Below, piece by piece: positions 41,605 through 51,076 of a stretch of DNA of 64,000 nucleotides. The translations under genes and the position numbers were made by a program. This stretch comes from Competibacter_A sp002352125. Lineage in GTDB: Bacteria > Pseudomonadota > Gammaproteobacteria > Competibacterales > Competibacteraceae. How positions within the stretch are numbered: the stretch's first letter is position 1; every line of letters begins with the position of its first letter. The stretch lies in assembly GCA_035441325.1 (NCBI GenBank), contig DAOROA010000012.1, positions 20,022-84,021 of the forward strand, written 5' to 3'. Under the pieces are notes generated by a model. That model saw only the letters and a program-made list of their open reading frames with translations. It searched no databases and was not told the DNA's origin.

Positions 41605-44298
41605 ATGACTATTCGCAATCTCGAATACCTGTTCAAACCCCGCTCCATAGCGGTCATCGGGCGCGGCAAGCCGACTGGCGGTTCCGATGCCACCGTGGAA
41701 TTTAACCTGATCGAGGGCGGTTTCAAGGGGCCGGTGATGCCGGTTAATCCGGATCATCAATCCGTTTCCGGCGTGCTAGCCTACAAGGATATCGCCGGCC
41801 TACCGGTCGTGCCGGATTTGGCCATTTTAACCACGCCGCTCGAAGAGGCTCCCGCTCTGATCGGCGAATTGGGCGCGCGCGGGACCAAGGCGGTGCTGCT
41901 GCTGAGCCGGGAGGTATTGCAAGATCATCGCGGCGGCAAGGCGGCGCTGCTCAGCCCGGAGATGCTGCGCAAATTCCCCGACGAAGGGGAATCTCTGAAA
42001 AAAAAGATCCTGGAAACCGCCAAGCCTCATTTGATGCGCATCATGGGACCGGATCACCTCGGCTACGTGGTGCCGTCGGCCAACGTCAACGCCAGCCTCA
42101 ACTCGACCCGGCCGTTGCCGGGCCCCATCGCGCTGCTATGCCAGTCGGCGGCGATCATGCGCAGCGTGATCGACTGGGCCACCGGCCGCAACATCGGCTT
42201 TTCGCACGTCATTTCGGTCGGCATGCGCTGGGACGTGGATTTGGGCGATCTGCTGGACTACCTGCTGCGCGACAGCAGTACCCGGGCAATTTTGATGTAC
42301 ATGGAAAACACCCGCAACCGGCGCAAGTTCATGTCCGCTGCCCGCGCCGCCGCCCGCGTCAAACCCGTGATCGTGCTCAAACCGCGCGACTTTCGGGCCG
42401 GATCGATCGAAGATGCGGTATACGACGCCGCGTTCCAGCGCGCCGGTATCTTGCGGGTCAACAACATCGAGCAGTTGTTCGGGGCCGCCGAAACGTTAGC
42501 GACCGTCAAACCGGTCTACAGCAACCGTTTGACCATCCTCAGCAACAGCTACAGCTTAGCTCTTTTGACCAGCGATACCTTGCTGCGGCACGGTGGCCAC
42601 CTGGCCGAGCTGAGCGAGGCGACCCGGATGCAACTGGCGCGCGACTGCCGGCCCGATTATCCGATCGAGAATCCGGTCGATTTGGGCGATATGGCCGGTC
42701 CCGACGAATATGGCAAGGCACTGGATTTGTTGCTGAAAGAGCCCGGTACCGACGGCGTGTTGGTGATCCATGCTCCAGCTTCGGTGAGCCAGTCGATGGA
42801 AAGCGCTAAGGCGGTAGTCGAGCGAGCCAAAAAACGGCGGCTGATCATGACCTGTTGGGTGGGCGAATCGACCGCAGAATCGGCCCGCAATCTGTTCAAG
42901 GACGAACAGATGCCCACCTACGAGGCGCCGGGCGAGGCGGTGGAGGCGTTCATGCGGTTGGCGCAACACCGGCGCAACCAAGATCTGCTGATGGAAACCC
43001 CGCCCTCGATCCCGGAGGAGTTCACGCCGGACACCGAAACCGCTCGCCGTATCATCCAGATCGCGCTGACCGCTGGCCGTCGCCGGCTGAATGCCTACGA
43101 GGCCAGCCAGGTATTGAGCGCCTACGAAATCTCGACGGTGCCGCTGCGCTTCGCCTCCACGCCGGAAGCTGCCACCGACGTGGCTTTGGAGTTGGGCGGG
43201 CAGGTGGCGCTCAAGATCCTCTCGCCCGACATCGCCAACAAATCCGATGTCGGTGGGGTGGCCTTCAACTTGAAGAATCCGCTCGAAGTACTGGTGGCCG
43301 CTACCGAGATGCTGAAGCGGGTCGGCGATCTCGCTCCCGAGGCGGTGATCGACGGTTTCGCGGTGCAGCCGATGCAGTTCCGGCACGGCGCTTACGAGCT
43401 GATGATCGGGGTACGCACCGGCCGCCGGTTCGGGCCGGTGATTTTTTTCGGGCACGGCGGCACCGAATCCGAAGTGATCGACGATGTCGCCTACGCGCTG
43501 CCGCCGCTGAATATGCAACTGGCGCGCGATTTGATGTCGCGCACCCGGTTGTACCGCCGCCTCGCCACCAACCGCGGCCGGCCGATCGATCTGGACGACA
43601 TGGCCTTGACTTTGATCAAAGTCTCGCAAATGGTGATCGATTTGGCGGAAGTGATCGAGATGGACATCAATCCGATCTGGACGGATGCCGACGGGTTGGT
43701 GGCGCTGGATGTCAACATCCTGATCGAACCATCCGCGTTGCCGGCGGCGCAGCGGCTGGCGATCTCGCCGTATCCGAAGCAGTTGGAGCGGGTCTACGAT
43801 CTACCGGACGGCCGCTCGTTCCTGATACGGCCGATCCTGCCGGAAGACGAGCCGCAACTGAAGGATCTGATCAAACGCATCCCTCCCGAAGACGTGCGGA
43901 TGCGGTTTTTCCAGCCGTTGCGCGAATTGCCGCACGAAATGGCGGCGCGGCTGACTCAGCTCGATTACGAGCGCGAAATGGCGTTGATCGTCACCGAACC
44001 CAACAGTCTGCCAGGCAAGGGCAAAATGTGGGGGGCGGTCCGTTGCAACGCCGATCCCGATTTGGAGAAAGCCGAGTACGCGATTCTGGTGGATCGGGCC
44101 GTGACCGGTTTGGGACTGGGGCCGATGCTGATGCGCTTCATCATCGACTACGCCAAGAAGGCTGGCATCAAAGAGTTATACGGCGAAGTTCTGCGCGAGA
44201 ACGAGTCGATGCTCCGGCTCAACCGCGCTCTCGGATTCCAAGTTCGCTCGTCGCCGGACGATCCCAGCGTCGTACACGTATCGTTGCCGCTGATTTGA
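41605..44298 (+). CDS. pat: Protein lysine acetyltransferase Pat (ACS-ADP-like plus GNAT)
   Basis: 897 residues. N-terminal CoA-binding and ligase-like domains of the NDP-forming acyl-CoA synthetase type (about 1-460; SIAVIGRGKPTGGSDATVEFNL), an ATP-grasp-like part (about 480-710), and a C-terminal GNAT acetyltransferase (about 730-897; RPILPEDEPQLKDLIKRI, GLGLGPMLMRFIIDYAKKAG). Pat acetylates Acs in response to acetyl-CoA. The divergent Acs gene supports this role directly. Confidence 0.92.
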   Translation: MTIRNLEYLFKPRSIAVIGRGKPTGGSDATVEFNLIEGGFKGPVMPVNPDHQSVSGVLAYKDIAGLPVVPDLAILTTPLEEAPALIGELGARGTKAVLLLSREVLQDHRGGKAALLSPEMLRKFPDEGESLKKKILETAKPHLMRIMGPDHLGYVVPSANVNASLNSTRPLPGPIALLCQSAAIMRSVIDWATGRNIGFSHVISVGMRWDVDLGDLLDYLLRDSSTRAILMYMENTRNRRKFMSAARAAARVKPVIVLKPRDFRAGSIEDAVYDAAFQRAGILRVNNIEQLFGAAETLATVKPVYSNRLTILSNSYSLALLTSDTLLRHGGHLAELSEATRMQLARDCRPDYPIENPVDLGDMAGPDEYGKALDLLLKEPGTDGVLVIHAPASVSQSMESAKAVVERAKKRRLIMTCWVGESTAESARNLFKDEQMPTYEAPGEAVEAFMRLAQHRRNQDLLMETPPSIPEEFTPDTETARRIIQIALTAGRRRLNAYEASQVLSAYEISTVPLRFASTPEAATDVALELGGQVALKILSPDIANKSDVGGVAFNLKNPLEVLVAATEMLKRVGDLAPEAVIDGFAVQPMQFRHGAYELMIGVRTGRRFGPVIFFGHGGTESEVIDDVAYALPPLNMQLARDLMSRTRLYRRLATNRGRPIDLDDMALTLIKVSQMVIDLAEVIEMDINPIWTDADGLVALDVNILIEPSALPAAQRLAISPYPKQLERVYDLPDGRSFLIRPILPEDEPQLKDLIKRIPPEDVRMRFFQPLRELPHEMAARLTQLDYEREMALIVTEPNSLPGKGKMWGAVRCNADPDLEKAEYAILVDRAVTGLGLGPMLMRFIIDYAKKAGIKELYGEVLRENESMLRLNRALGFQVRSSPDDPSVVHVSLPLI

Positions 44299-44501
44299 GG
44301 GCTTGCCGCAGTTCGGGAACCGTGGCGATGCGGCCGCTCTAACAAACGAGGCTTCTCGAAAAATTTGGATTCGTGCGAAAAAGCGCTCCACAAGATGACG
44401 ATAATCCACCGACGCCTATCGAGTCGAGGTGTCCTGCCGGGCGGCAGGCTGGGTCGCTTCCTCCCCAGAATTTTTATCGGTCGAACCGGGCCGGCACTGC
44501 T

Positions 44502-45138
44502 GTGGCCATCGACGGGATCGATTCGCTGACCGGCGTCGTTCTCGCCGGTGGCCGCGCCGAACGGATGGGCGGCCGCGATAAAGGCTTGCTGTTGCTGGCC
44601 GGCGAACCGTTGATCGCGCACGTCGTCCGCCGGTTGCGGCCGCAGGTGGGGAAACTGCTGATCAGCGCCAACCGCAATCTGGAAGCGTATCGGCAGTACG
44701 GTTGCCGGGTGGTCCACGACGACGAGCACGAACGGTTCCAGGGGCCGCTGGCGGGCATCCTGGCAGCGATGCGCATCGCCGATACCCCGTATTTGCTGGT
44801 TGCGCCCTGCGATTCGCCGCGGCTGCCGTCCGATTACGCGCAGCGGATGCAGGCGGCGTTGGCGCGGGAGCAGGCCACCCTCGGCGTGGCGTTCCGCGAG
44901 GGCCGTTGGCAGCCGGTGTTCGCGCTGTTGCCGGTCGAATTGCGGGATGATTTAGCCGCTTACCTGGCGGCAGGCGAGGGGAACGCCGGTCGTTGGTTGC
45001 AGCGGCACCGGCCAGTGCCGGTAGAATTTGCCGACGATCCGGCGTTGTTCTGCAACGTCAACACTCCGGAAGACTTGATGCGACTGGAGCCGGATCGAGC
45101 GGTCGCGAGCGAGCTATCGCGAACGGGGGATCGCGAAC

Positions 45139-45146
<8 letters not shown>
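44502..45146 (+). CDS. mobA: Molybdenum cofactor guanylyltransferase MobA
   Basis: 214 residues. Attaches GMP to molybdopterin to form the guanine dinucleotide cofactor. Nucleotide-binding signature VLAGGRAERMGGRDKGLLLLAG near residue 10, then FQGPLAGILAAM and VAPCDSPRLP (metal site). I chose the GTG at 44502 (VAIDGIDSLTGVVLAGG), which gives a normal N terminus; the longer ATG at 44373 would add 43 low-complexity residues. Stop overlaps the next gene by eight bases. Confidence 0.9.
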
Positions 45147-45954
<808 letters not shown>

Positions 45955-46080
45955 GCGCGAAAACCCGCGGCTCGGTAGCTTGCCGGGATTGCGGTGAGAT
46001 CGGCCGGTTCGGGAGCGAGGAAAGCGAACGGTTTCCTCGGAAATGGTTGGCCGCACTCGTTCATGTCAAGGTAGGGAACC

Positions 46081-49000
46081 ATGCTTTATACCCATCGAAG
46101 CAACCGCCTGGAAATTCTGGCCGACCGCCTGACCGAGCTGCTGCGGCGACCGCTGCGCTCACCGCTGGCGCAAGAGGTCGTCGTGGTGCAAAGCAACGGC
46201 ATGGCCCGCTGGCTGGCGTTGCGCATCGCCGATCGCTTGGGCGTTTGCGCCAACCTGAACTGGCGGTTCCCGGCGACTTTTTTGTGGGACATGAGCCGCG
46301 CGGTGCTGCGCTATTTGTCCCCGACATCGGCCTTCGACAAGCCCGTTCTGGTCTGGCGGACGATGGAGTTGTTGCGAAACCTGGAAGAAGCGCCGCAGTT
46401 CGAGCCCCTGCAAGCCTATCTCGGCGACGGCCAGGACGATTTCCGCCGCTACGAACTCGCCTATCACGTTGCCGACTGCTTCGATCAATATCTGATCTAC
46501 CGTCCGGACTGGATCCGGAAATGGGAGGCGGGAGAAGGAGACCACTGGCAGACGGAACTGTGGCGACGGTTGGCGCGGAGCGGTGAAGCGCACCGGGTGC
46601 GCGTGCAGGAACAGTTCGGTGCCGCCTTGGCCAGCGGCGATTTCGATCGCAACCGCTTGCCGGAACGGGTCGCCATCGTCGGCGTGGCCGCGTTGCCGCC
46701 GCTGTATCTGGATTTGCTGGCAGGGCTGGCTCGATACGTGGACGTGCACTGCTTTCTGCTCGACCCCTGCCGGGAATACTGGGGAGATATCCGGGCCGAA
46801 CGCGATATCGCCCGGTTGGGGGAAGAAATCGACCCGGACGAAGCGTATCTGACGGTCGGCAACCCCTTGCTGGCCTCGCTGGGCAAGCAGGGGCGGGATT
46901 TTCTCGATCTGCTGCTGGGCTATTCGCGCGTGGAGTGGGATGGTTTCGTCGAGCCGGCCGGCGATGACGTGCTGCACGTTTTGCAGGCCGACATCCTGCA
47001 TCTGCGCGAGCGGGGCGGGGACGACTGTCCGCCGTTGCCGCTGCGGCCGGATGATAGATCGATACAGGTTCATGTCTGCCACGGCCCGATGCGCGAGGTC
47101 GAGGTGCTGCACGACCGGTTGCTGGCGCTGTTCGAAGCGCAGCGGGATTTGCGGCCTGCGGATGTGATCGTGATGGCGCCGGACATTGCGACCTATGGAC
47201 CGTTGATCGAAGCCGTATTCGATTCTGCGCCGCGCGAGCGGCGAATTCCGTTCAGTGTCGCCGATCAAGGCGTTCGCACCGAAAATCCGCTGGTCGAGGC
47301 ATTTTTCGAGTTGCTGGATTTGGGCGGCGGCCGGCTCGACGCCGCTCAAGTGCTCGGCTTGCTGGATGTGCCGGCGACGCGGCGGCGGTTCGGTTTGTCC
47401 GAGGACGACCTGGAGCATGTCCGGCGCTGGGTACGAGAGGCCGGCATCCGCTGGGGGATCGACGCCGGCATCAAAAGTACCTGGGGGTTGCCGGCCACCG
47501 CCGAGCATACCTGGCGGGCCGGGCTGGATCGCTTGCTGCTCGGCTACGCGCTGCCGGGCGGTGGCCGGGATTTGTATGGCGATATCCTGCCCTACGACGA
47601 AGTGGAGGGCGGCGAGGCGCAGGCACTGGGACGCTTGCAGAGTTTTACCGAGGCGCTGTTCGGGCTGGACGGCCGCTTGCGGGAGCGCCGGCTGTTGGCG
47701 GAGTGGGGCACCGAACTGGATTCGGTGCTGGATCGGTTTTTCGAGCCCCGCGAGCGGGAGGAAAATGAACTGCAACTGATCCGCGAGGCGCTGAAAGCGA
47801 TAGAAAGCAACGCCAAATTAGCGGGATTTGGCGAGCCGGTGACGTTGGCGGTGGTGAAGGCAGCGTTGCGCGGCCAGTTGAACGCTGTCGAAGGCCAACC
47901 GGGGCGGTTTCTGGGCAGCGGCGTCACCTGCTGCGCGATGGTGCCGATGCGCAGCATCCCGTTTCCGGTAGTGTGCCTGATCGGCATGAACGACGATGCG
48001 TATCCGCGGCCGCAGCGGCCGGTCGGCTTCGATCTGATGGCGGCCCGCTTCCGGCGCGGCGACCGTTCCCGCCGGCAGGACGACCGCTATCTGTTTCTGG
48101 AAACGCTGTTGTCGGCCCGCCGTTGCCTGTATCTCAGCTATGTGGGCCAGAGCATTCGCGATAATTCGCCGCTGCCGCCGTCGGTGCTGGTCGGCGAATT
48201 GCTGGATGTGGTGAACCGGAGCTTTCGGTGCGCCGGCGGCGGTCGGGCTAGCGAGCAACTGATCGTGCGCCATCCTTTGCAGTCGTTTAGTCGGCGCTAT
48301 TTCAATGGCGATGAGCGTTTGTTCAGCTACGCGCGGGAATGGGTCGAGGCCAGCCGCCAAGCGGGGCGCGGCGAGCGGGACGCAGCGCCGCTGCTGGGTG
48401 GGGATTTGCCGGAACCGGAACCGGCGTTGCGGACGGTGACGCTGGAAGGATTGGCGCGGTTTTTCAAGAACCCCGCTCGCTGGTTGTTGCGCGAACGGCT
48501 GGGTGTCCGGCCGGAGCAGGGCGAGGAGGCGCTGGCGACCCGCGAGCCGTTCGTGCTCGATGGACTGGAGAATTATCAACTGTTTGGCCAAATGCTGGAT
48601 TTGCATTTGGATCGGCGGCCGGTAGCGGAAATCGAGAAAATCGTGCGGGCGAGTGGAGCGTTGCCGCATGGGCAGGTCGGAGAATGCGTATTCGCCGAAG
48701 CGCAAGCGCGCGTGGTGCGATTTGCCGGACGGTTAGGGCGGACGCTGTCGCGTCGCGAAGCCGAGTGGTTGAACGTGGATTTGGCGCTGGATGAATTCCG
48801 GTTGACCGACCGCTTGACCGGGCTAACGCCGGCGGGGTGGGTGGGCTATCGGCTGGCGAGCATGAAAGCCGCCGATTATCTGAATCTGTGGTTGCATCAT
48901 CTGGCCTTGAACGTGGCGGCGCCGGCCGGGGTGGCGCGGCAAAGCCATTGGGTGGCGGAGGATCGGGACGTGATTTTGAACCCGGTCGCGGAACCGGAGC

Positions 49001-49308
49001 AGCAACTCCGGGCGTTGCTGGCGCTGTATTGGCAAGGTTCGCGGCGATTGGTGCATTTTTTCCCGAAAAGCGCTCTCGCTTATATCGAACGGTTTCGCAA
49101 AGAACAGGATGCGGACAAGGCGTTGTGGTCCGCCCGCAAAGTGTGGGAAGGCGATGGGTATCGAGAAGGCTCGGCGGAACGGGACGATGCCTACTACCGG
49201 CTGGCGTTTCGGGATTCCGATCCGTTGGACGCGGAGTTCGTGGAATTGGCGGCAGCGGTTTTTGATCCGCTGTTTGCGCATGTTCGACCTGATGGCGAGG
49301 ATGAGTAA
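46081..49308 (+). CDS. recC: Exodeoxyribonuclease V subunit gamma (RecC)
   Basis: 1075 residues. Starts MLYTHRSNRLEILADRL with VVVVQSNGMARWLALRIADRLG (inactivated helicase-like fold that scans for Chi). The later PMRSIPFPVVCLIGMNDDAYPR and DDRYLFLETLLSARRCLYLSYVGQ are RecC landmarks, and the C-terminal inactive nuclease-like fold is visible (LARFFKNPARWLLRERLG). Usually adjacent to recB; here about 1.8 kb of foreign-looking DNA separates them. Confidence 0.95.
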   Translation: MLYTHRSNRLEILADRLTELLRRPLRSPLAQEVVVVQSNGMARWLALRIADRLGVCANLNWRFPATFLWDMSRAVLRYLSPTSAFDKPVLVWRTMELLRNLEEAPQFEPLQAYLGDGQDDFRRYELAYHVADCFDQYLIYRPDWIRKWEAGEGDHWQTELWRRLARSGEAHRVRVQEQFGAALASGDFDRNRLPERVAIVGVAALPPLYLDLLAGLARYVDVHCFLLDPCREYWGDIRAERDIARLGEEIDPDEAYLTVGNPLLASLGKQGRDFLDLLLGYSRVEWDGFVEPAGDDVLHVLQADILHLRERGGDDCPPLPLRPDDRSIQVHVCHGPMREVEVLHDRLLALFEAQRDLRPADVIVMAPDIATYGPLIEAVFDSAPRERRIPFSVADQGVRTENPLVEAFFELLDLGGGRLDAAQVLGLLDVPATRRRFGLSEDDLEHVRRWVREAGIRWGIDAGIKSTWGLPATAEHTWRAGLDRLLLGYALPGGGRDLYGDILPYDEVEGGEAQALGRLQSFTEALFGLDGRLRERRLLAEWGTELDSVLDRFFEPREREENELQLIREALKAIESNAKLAGFGEPVTLAVVKAALRGQLNAVEGQPGRFLGSGVTCCAMVPMRSIPFPVVCLIGMNDDAYPRPQRPVGFDLMAARFRRGDRSRRQDDRYLFLETLLSARRCLYLSYVGQSIRDNSPLPPSVLVGELLDVVNRSFRCAGGGRASEQLIVRHPLQSFSRRYFNGDERLFSYAREWVEASRQAGRGERDAAPLLGGDLPEPEPALRTVTLEGLARFFKNPARWLLRERLGVRPEQGEEALATREPFVLDGLENYQLFGQMLDLHLDRRPVAEIEKIVRASGALPHGQVGECVFAEAQARVVRFAGRLGRTLSRREAEWLNVDLALDEFRLTDRLTGLTPAGWVGYRLASMKAADYLNLWLHHLALNVAAPAGVARQSHWVAEDRDVILNPVAEPEQQLRALLALYWQGSRRLVHFFPKSALAYIERFRKEQDADKALWSARKVWEGDGYREGSAERDDAYYRLAFRDSDPLDAEFVELAAAVFDPLFAHVRPDGEDE

Positions 49309-49432
49309 AGAGGGTTGGGTTTGGCGCCGCGACATCGCTATCTGTTTGTATGTCTTTTGGTTTTTCGGTTGGTGTGTTTTGTTGTACAACATAACCACCG
49401 GAGAGTTATACGGAAATCTAATCGATCATTAG
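49301..49432 (+). CDS. Possible 43-residue membrane peptide overlapping the recC stop
   Basis: ATG at 49301 lies eight bases inside recC in another frame and encodes a charged N terminus (MSKEGWVWRRD) and one strongly hydrophobic segment (about residues 12-31, IAICLYVFWFFGWCVLLY). No family is recognised. Composition of a single-pass membrane peptide is the only support, plus its position ahead of the SEFIR gene. Confidence 0.35.
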   Translation: MSKEGWVWRRDIAICLYVFWFFGWCVLLYNITTGELYGNLIDH

Positions 49433-49466
49433 TTATGTGGCCAAGTTATGCGAAGGATACGAATAA

Positions 49467-50227
49467 ATGAACCCCCCAAAAATAAATCCCCCAAAAGTCT
49501 TCATTTCTTACTCCCACGATTCAACAGAACATAAGAGGTGGGTGCTGGAGTTCGCCACTACTCTTAGACAAAGGGGAGTTGATGCAATACTTGACCAATG
49601 GGAGTTAAAGCCTGGGGATGACTTGCCGCATTTTATGGAAACGCAACTAGATCAAGCAGATTTTGCGTTAATGATTTGTACGCAAAAATACGTTGCGAAA
49701 GCTAACGCGGGAGCGGGAGGCGTTGGTTATGAAAAATGATAATGACTGCATCCATGTTATCGAGGATCGATAGCAACAAAGTTATTCCCATTATTCGCCA
49801 GAATGGAACAAAGGAACTGCCAACTTTTTTGAAGACCAAAGTATACATCGATTTTTCAAGAGACGAAGATGTTGAGTATAGCCTCGATGACTTGCTGAGG
49901 ACATTGCTCAATGCCCCACTTTTCGAGAAACCAGATATTGGCAGCGATCCATTCCGACCAATGAAGCAAAATCGACCGGACCGAACATCTGATGGGGTGC
50001 GGCAGGTCATGACAGATGTAGCTGCTGCGTATGAAGGAACAAGTGAAGAATACCTTTCGTATGATAAATTGGTTAAGAAAACTACTCTATCGAGACTTAC
50101 CCTCGACATATATATTAACCAAGCGATTGAGGAAGGTCTATTAGACCGATCAAAAACCTATCGAGCGGTAGTAATAACCAAAAAAGGTTTGCAGTATTTG
50201 GCAGACAGAGGGATCATCGAGAGGTAA
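49467..50227 (+). pseudogene. SEFIR/TIR-domain defence-like protein, frame-disrupted
   Basis: Two overlapping frames form one protein. 49467-49739 encodes the first half of a SEFIR domain (VFISYSHDSTEHKRWVLEFA, RGVDAILDQWELKPGDDLP, ALMICTQKYVAKA, ending GGVGYEK). The continuation MIMTASMLSRIDSNKVIPIIRQ lies in the other frame from 49736, at a run of five As where six would keep frame. The second half ends in a winged-helix-like tail (SYDKLVKKTTLS, VITKKGLQYLADRGI) to 50227. SEFIR proteins act in bacterial antiphage defence. Base use is AT-rich compared with recC and recB. A real mutation, a recoding site or a sequencing error would all look the same here. Confidence 0.75.
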
Positions 50228-50363
50228 CCACAGCTTCAAAATAGACACCAAACCAAGCGGTAGAACCAATTAGCTCATCTTGCAGCCCATTGACTGCGTG
50301 GTCTTGTGCCGCTTACGCTGGCGTTAGCCGTTTAACCTTAGTAACGTATACAATGATGGATAA

Positions 50364-50807
50364 ATGAGAATATATCTCGATAATTGTGCTTTTAATCGGC
50401 CATTTGATGGTCAAAGCCAGATTCGTATTCGGCTAGAGTCGGAAGCAAAATTGTATATTCAGGAGAAAATAAAGTCACGAGAAATAGAATTAGTGTGGTC
50501 TTACGTTTTGGATGTTGAAAACGAACATAACCCATTTGAAGAGAGAAAAAAAGCAATAGAAAAATGGAAAAGTATTGCTGTTATTGATGTTGAAGAAACT
50601 CGGGATTTGATAGTTACAGCAAATTCTCTTTTAAAAAAAGGAGTCAGGCCAAAAGATGCTTTGCATGTAGCATCAGCTATAGAAGGAAAGGCAAGCTATT
50701 TTCTAACAACGGATGACAAACTGATCAAGAAATTGTCGAATATATGTGAAATACAGATAATCAATCCAGTTGATATGGTTGGAATTATAGATGAACATGA
50801 TGACTGA
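50364..50807 (+). CDS. PIN-domain protein, toxin-like
   Basis: 147 residues. The N-terminal MRIYLDNCAFNRPFD carries the first catalytic Asp; later acidic positions lie in VWSYVLDVENEHNPFEE and RPKDALHVASAIEGKASYFLTTDDKLIKK (Asp pair of the PIN fold). PIN domains are Mg-dependent ribonucleases and usually the toxins of type II modules. A small gene overlaps its 3' end by 17 bases. AT-rich compared with the chromosome around it. Confidence 0.82.
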   Translation: MRIYLDNCAFNRPFDGQSQIRIRLESEAKLYIQEKIKSREIELVWSYVLDVENEHNPFEERKKAIEKWKSIAVIDVEETRDLIVTANSLLKKGVRPKDALHVASAIEGKASYFLTTDDKLIKKLSNICEIQIINPVDMVGIIDEHDD

Positions 50808-51006
50808 CACCGAAATCAAGCTACAGGGAATAGAAGCGCTGATTAATGCGTTGGGAGAAGTTCAGGCCGAGAGATTTATCAATCTCATTTTGCGAGAACC
50901 TTTCGACTATACAGTATGGCAAAGAAAGTTATGGCCGGAGAAAAGCGTAGAGGAAATTAGTAACTTGGCCATGCAGAGCCGTAGAAAGCAGCAAAACGGT
51001 GATTGA
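50791..51006 (+). CDS. Small partner of the PIN protein, putative antitoxin
   Basis: 71 residues: MNMMTDTEIKLQGIEALINA then REPFDYTVWQRKLWPEKSVEEISNLAM. Helical and charged, without a recognisable DNA-binding motif. Overlap with the PIN gene and the toxin-first order imply a pair; an antitoxin function is inference. Several ATGs (50791, 50797, 50800) could start it. Confidence 0.6.
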   Translation: MNMMTDTEIKLQGIEALINALGEVQAERFINLILREPFDYTVWQRKLWPEKSVEEISNLAMQSRRKQQNGD

Positions 51007-51076
51007 CGGGGCGGCGGTAAAGCGCCTTGATCTCGTATTGACCAATAGAAAGACAGAGTAGTCGTCCTGCCTATGA

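Noticed and set aside
44432..44450. Terminator between pat and mobA
   Set aside because: CCTGCC-GGGC-GGCAGG forms a hairpin but no T-run follows.
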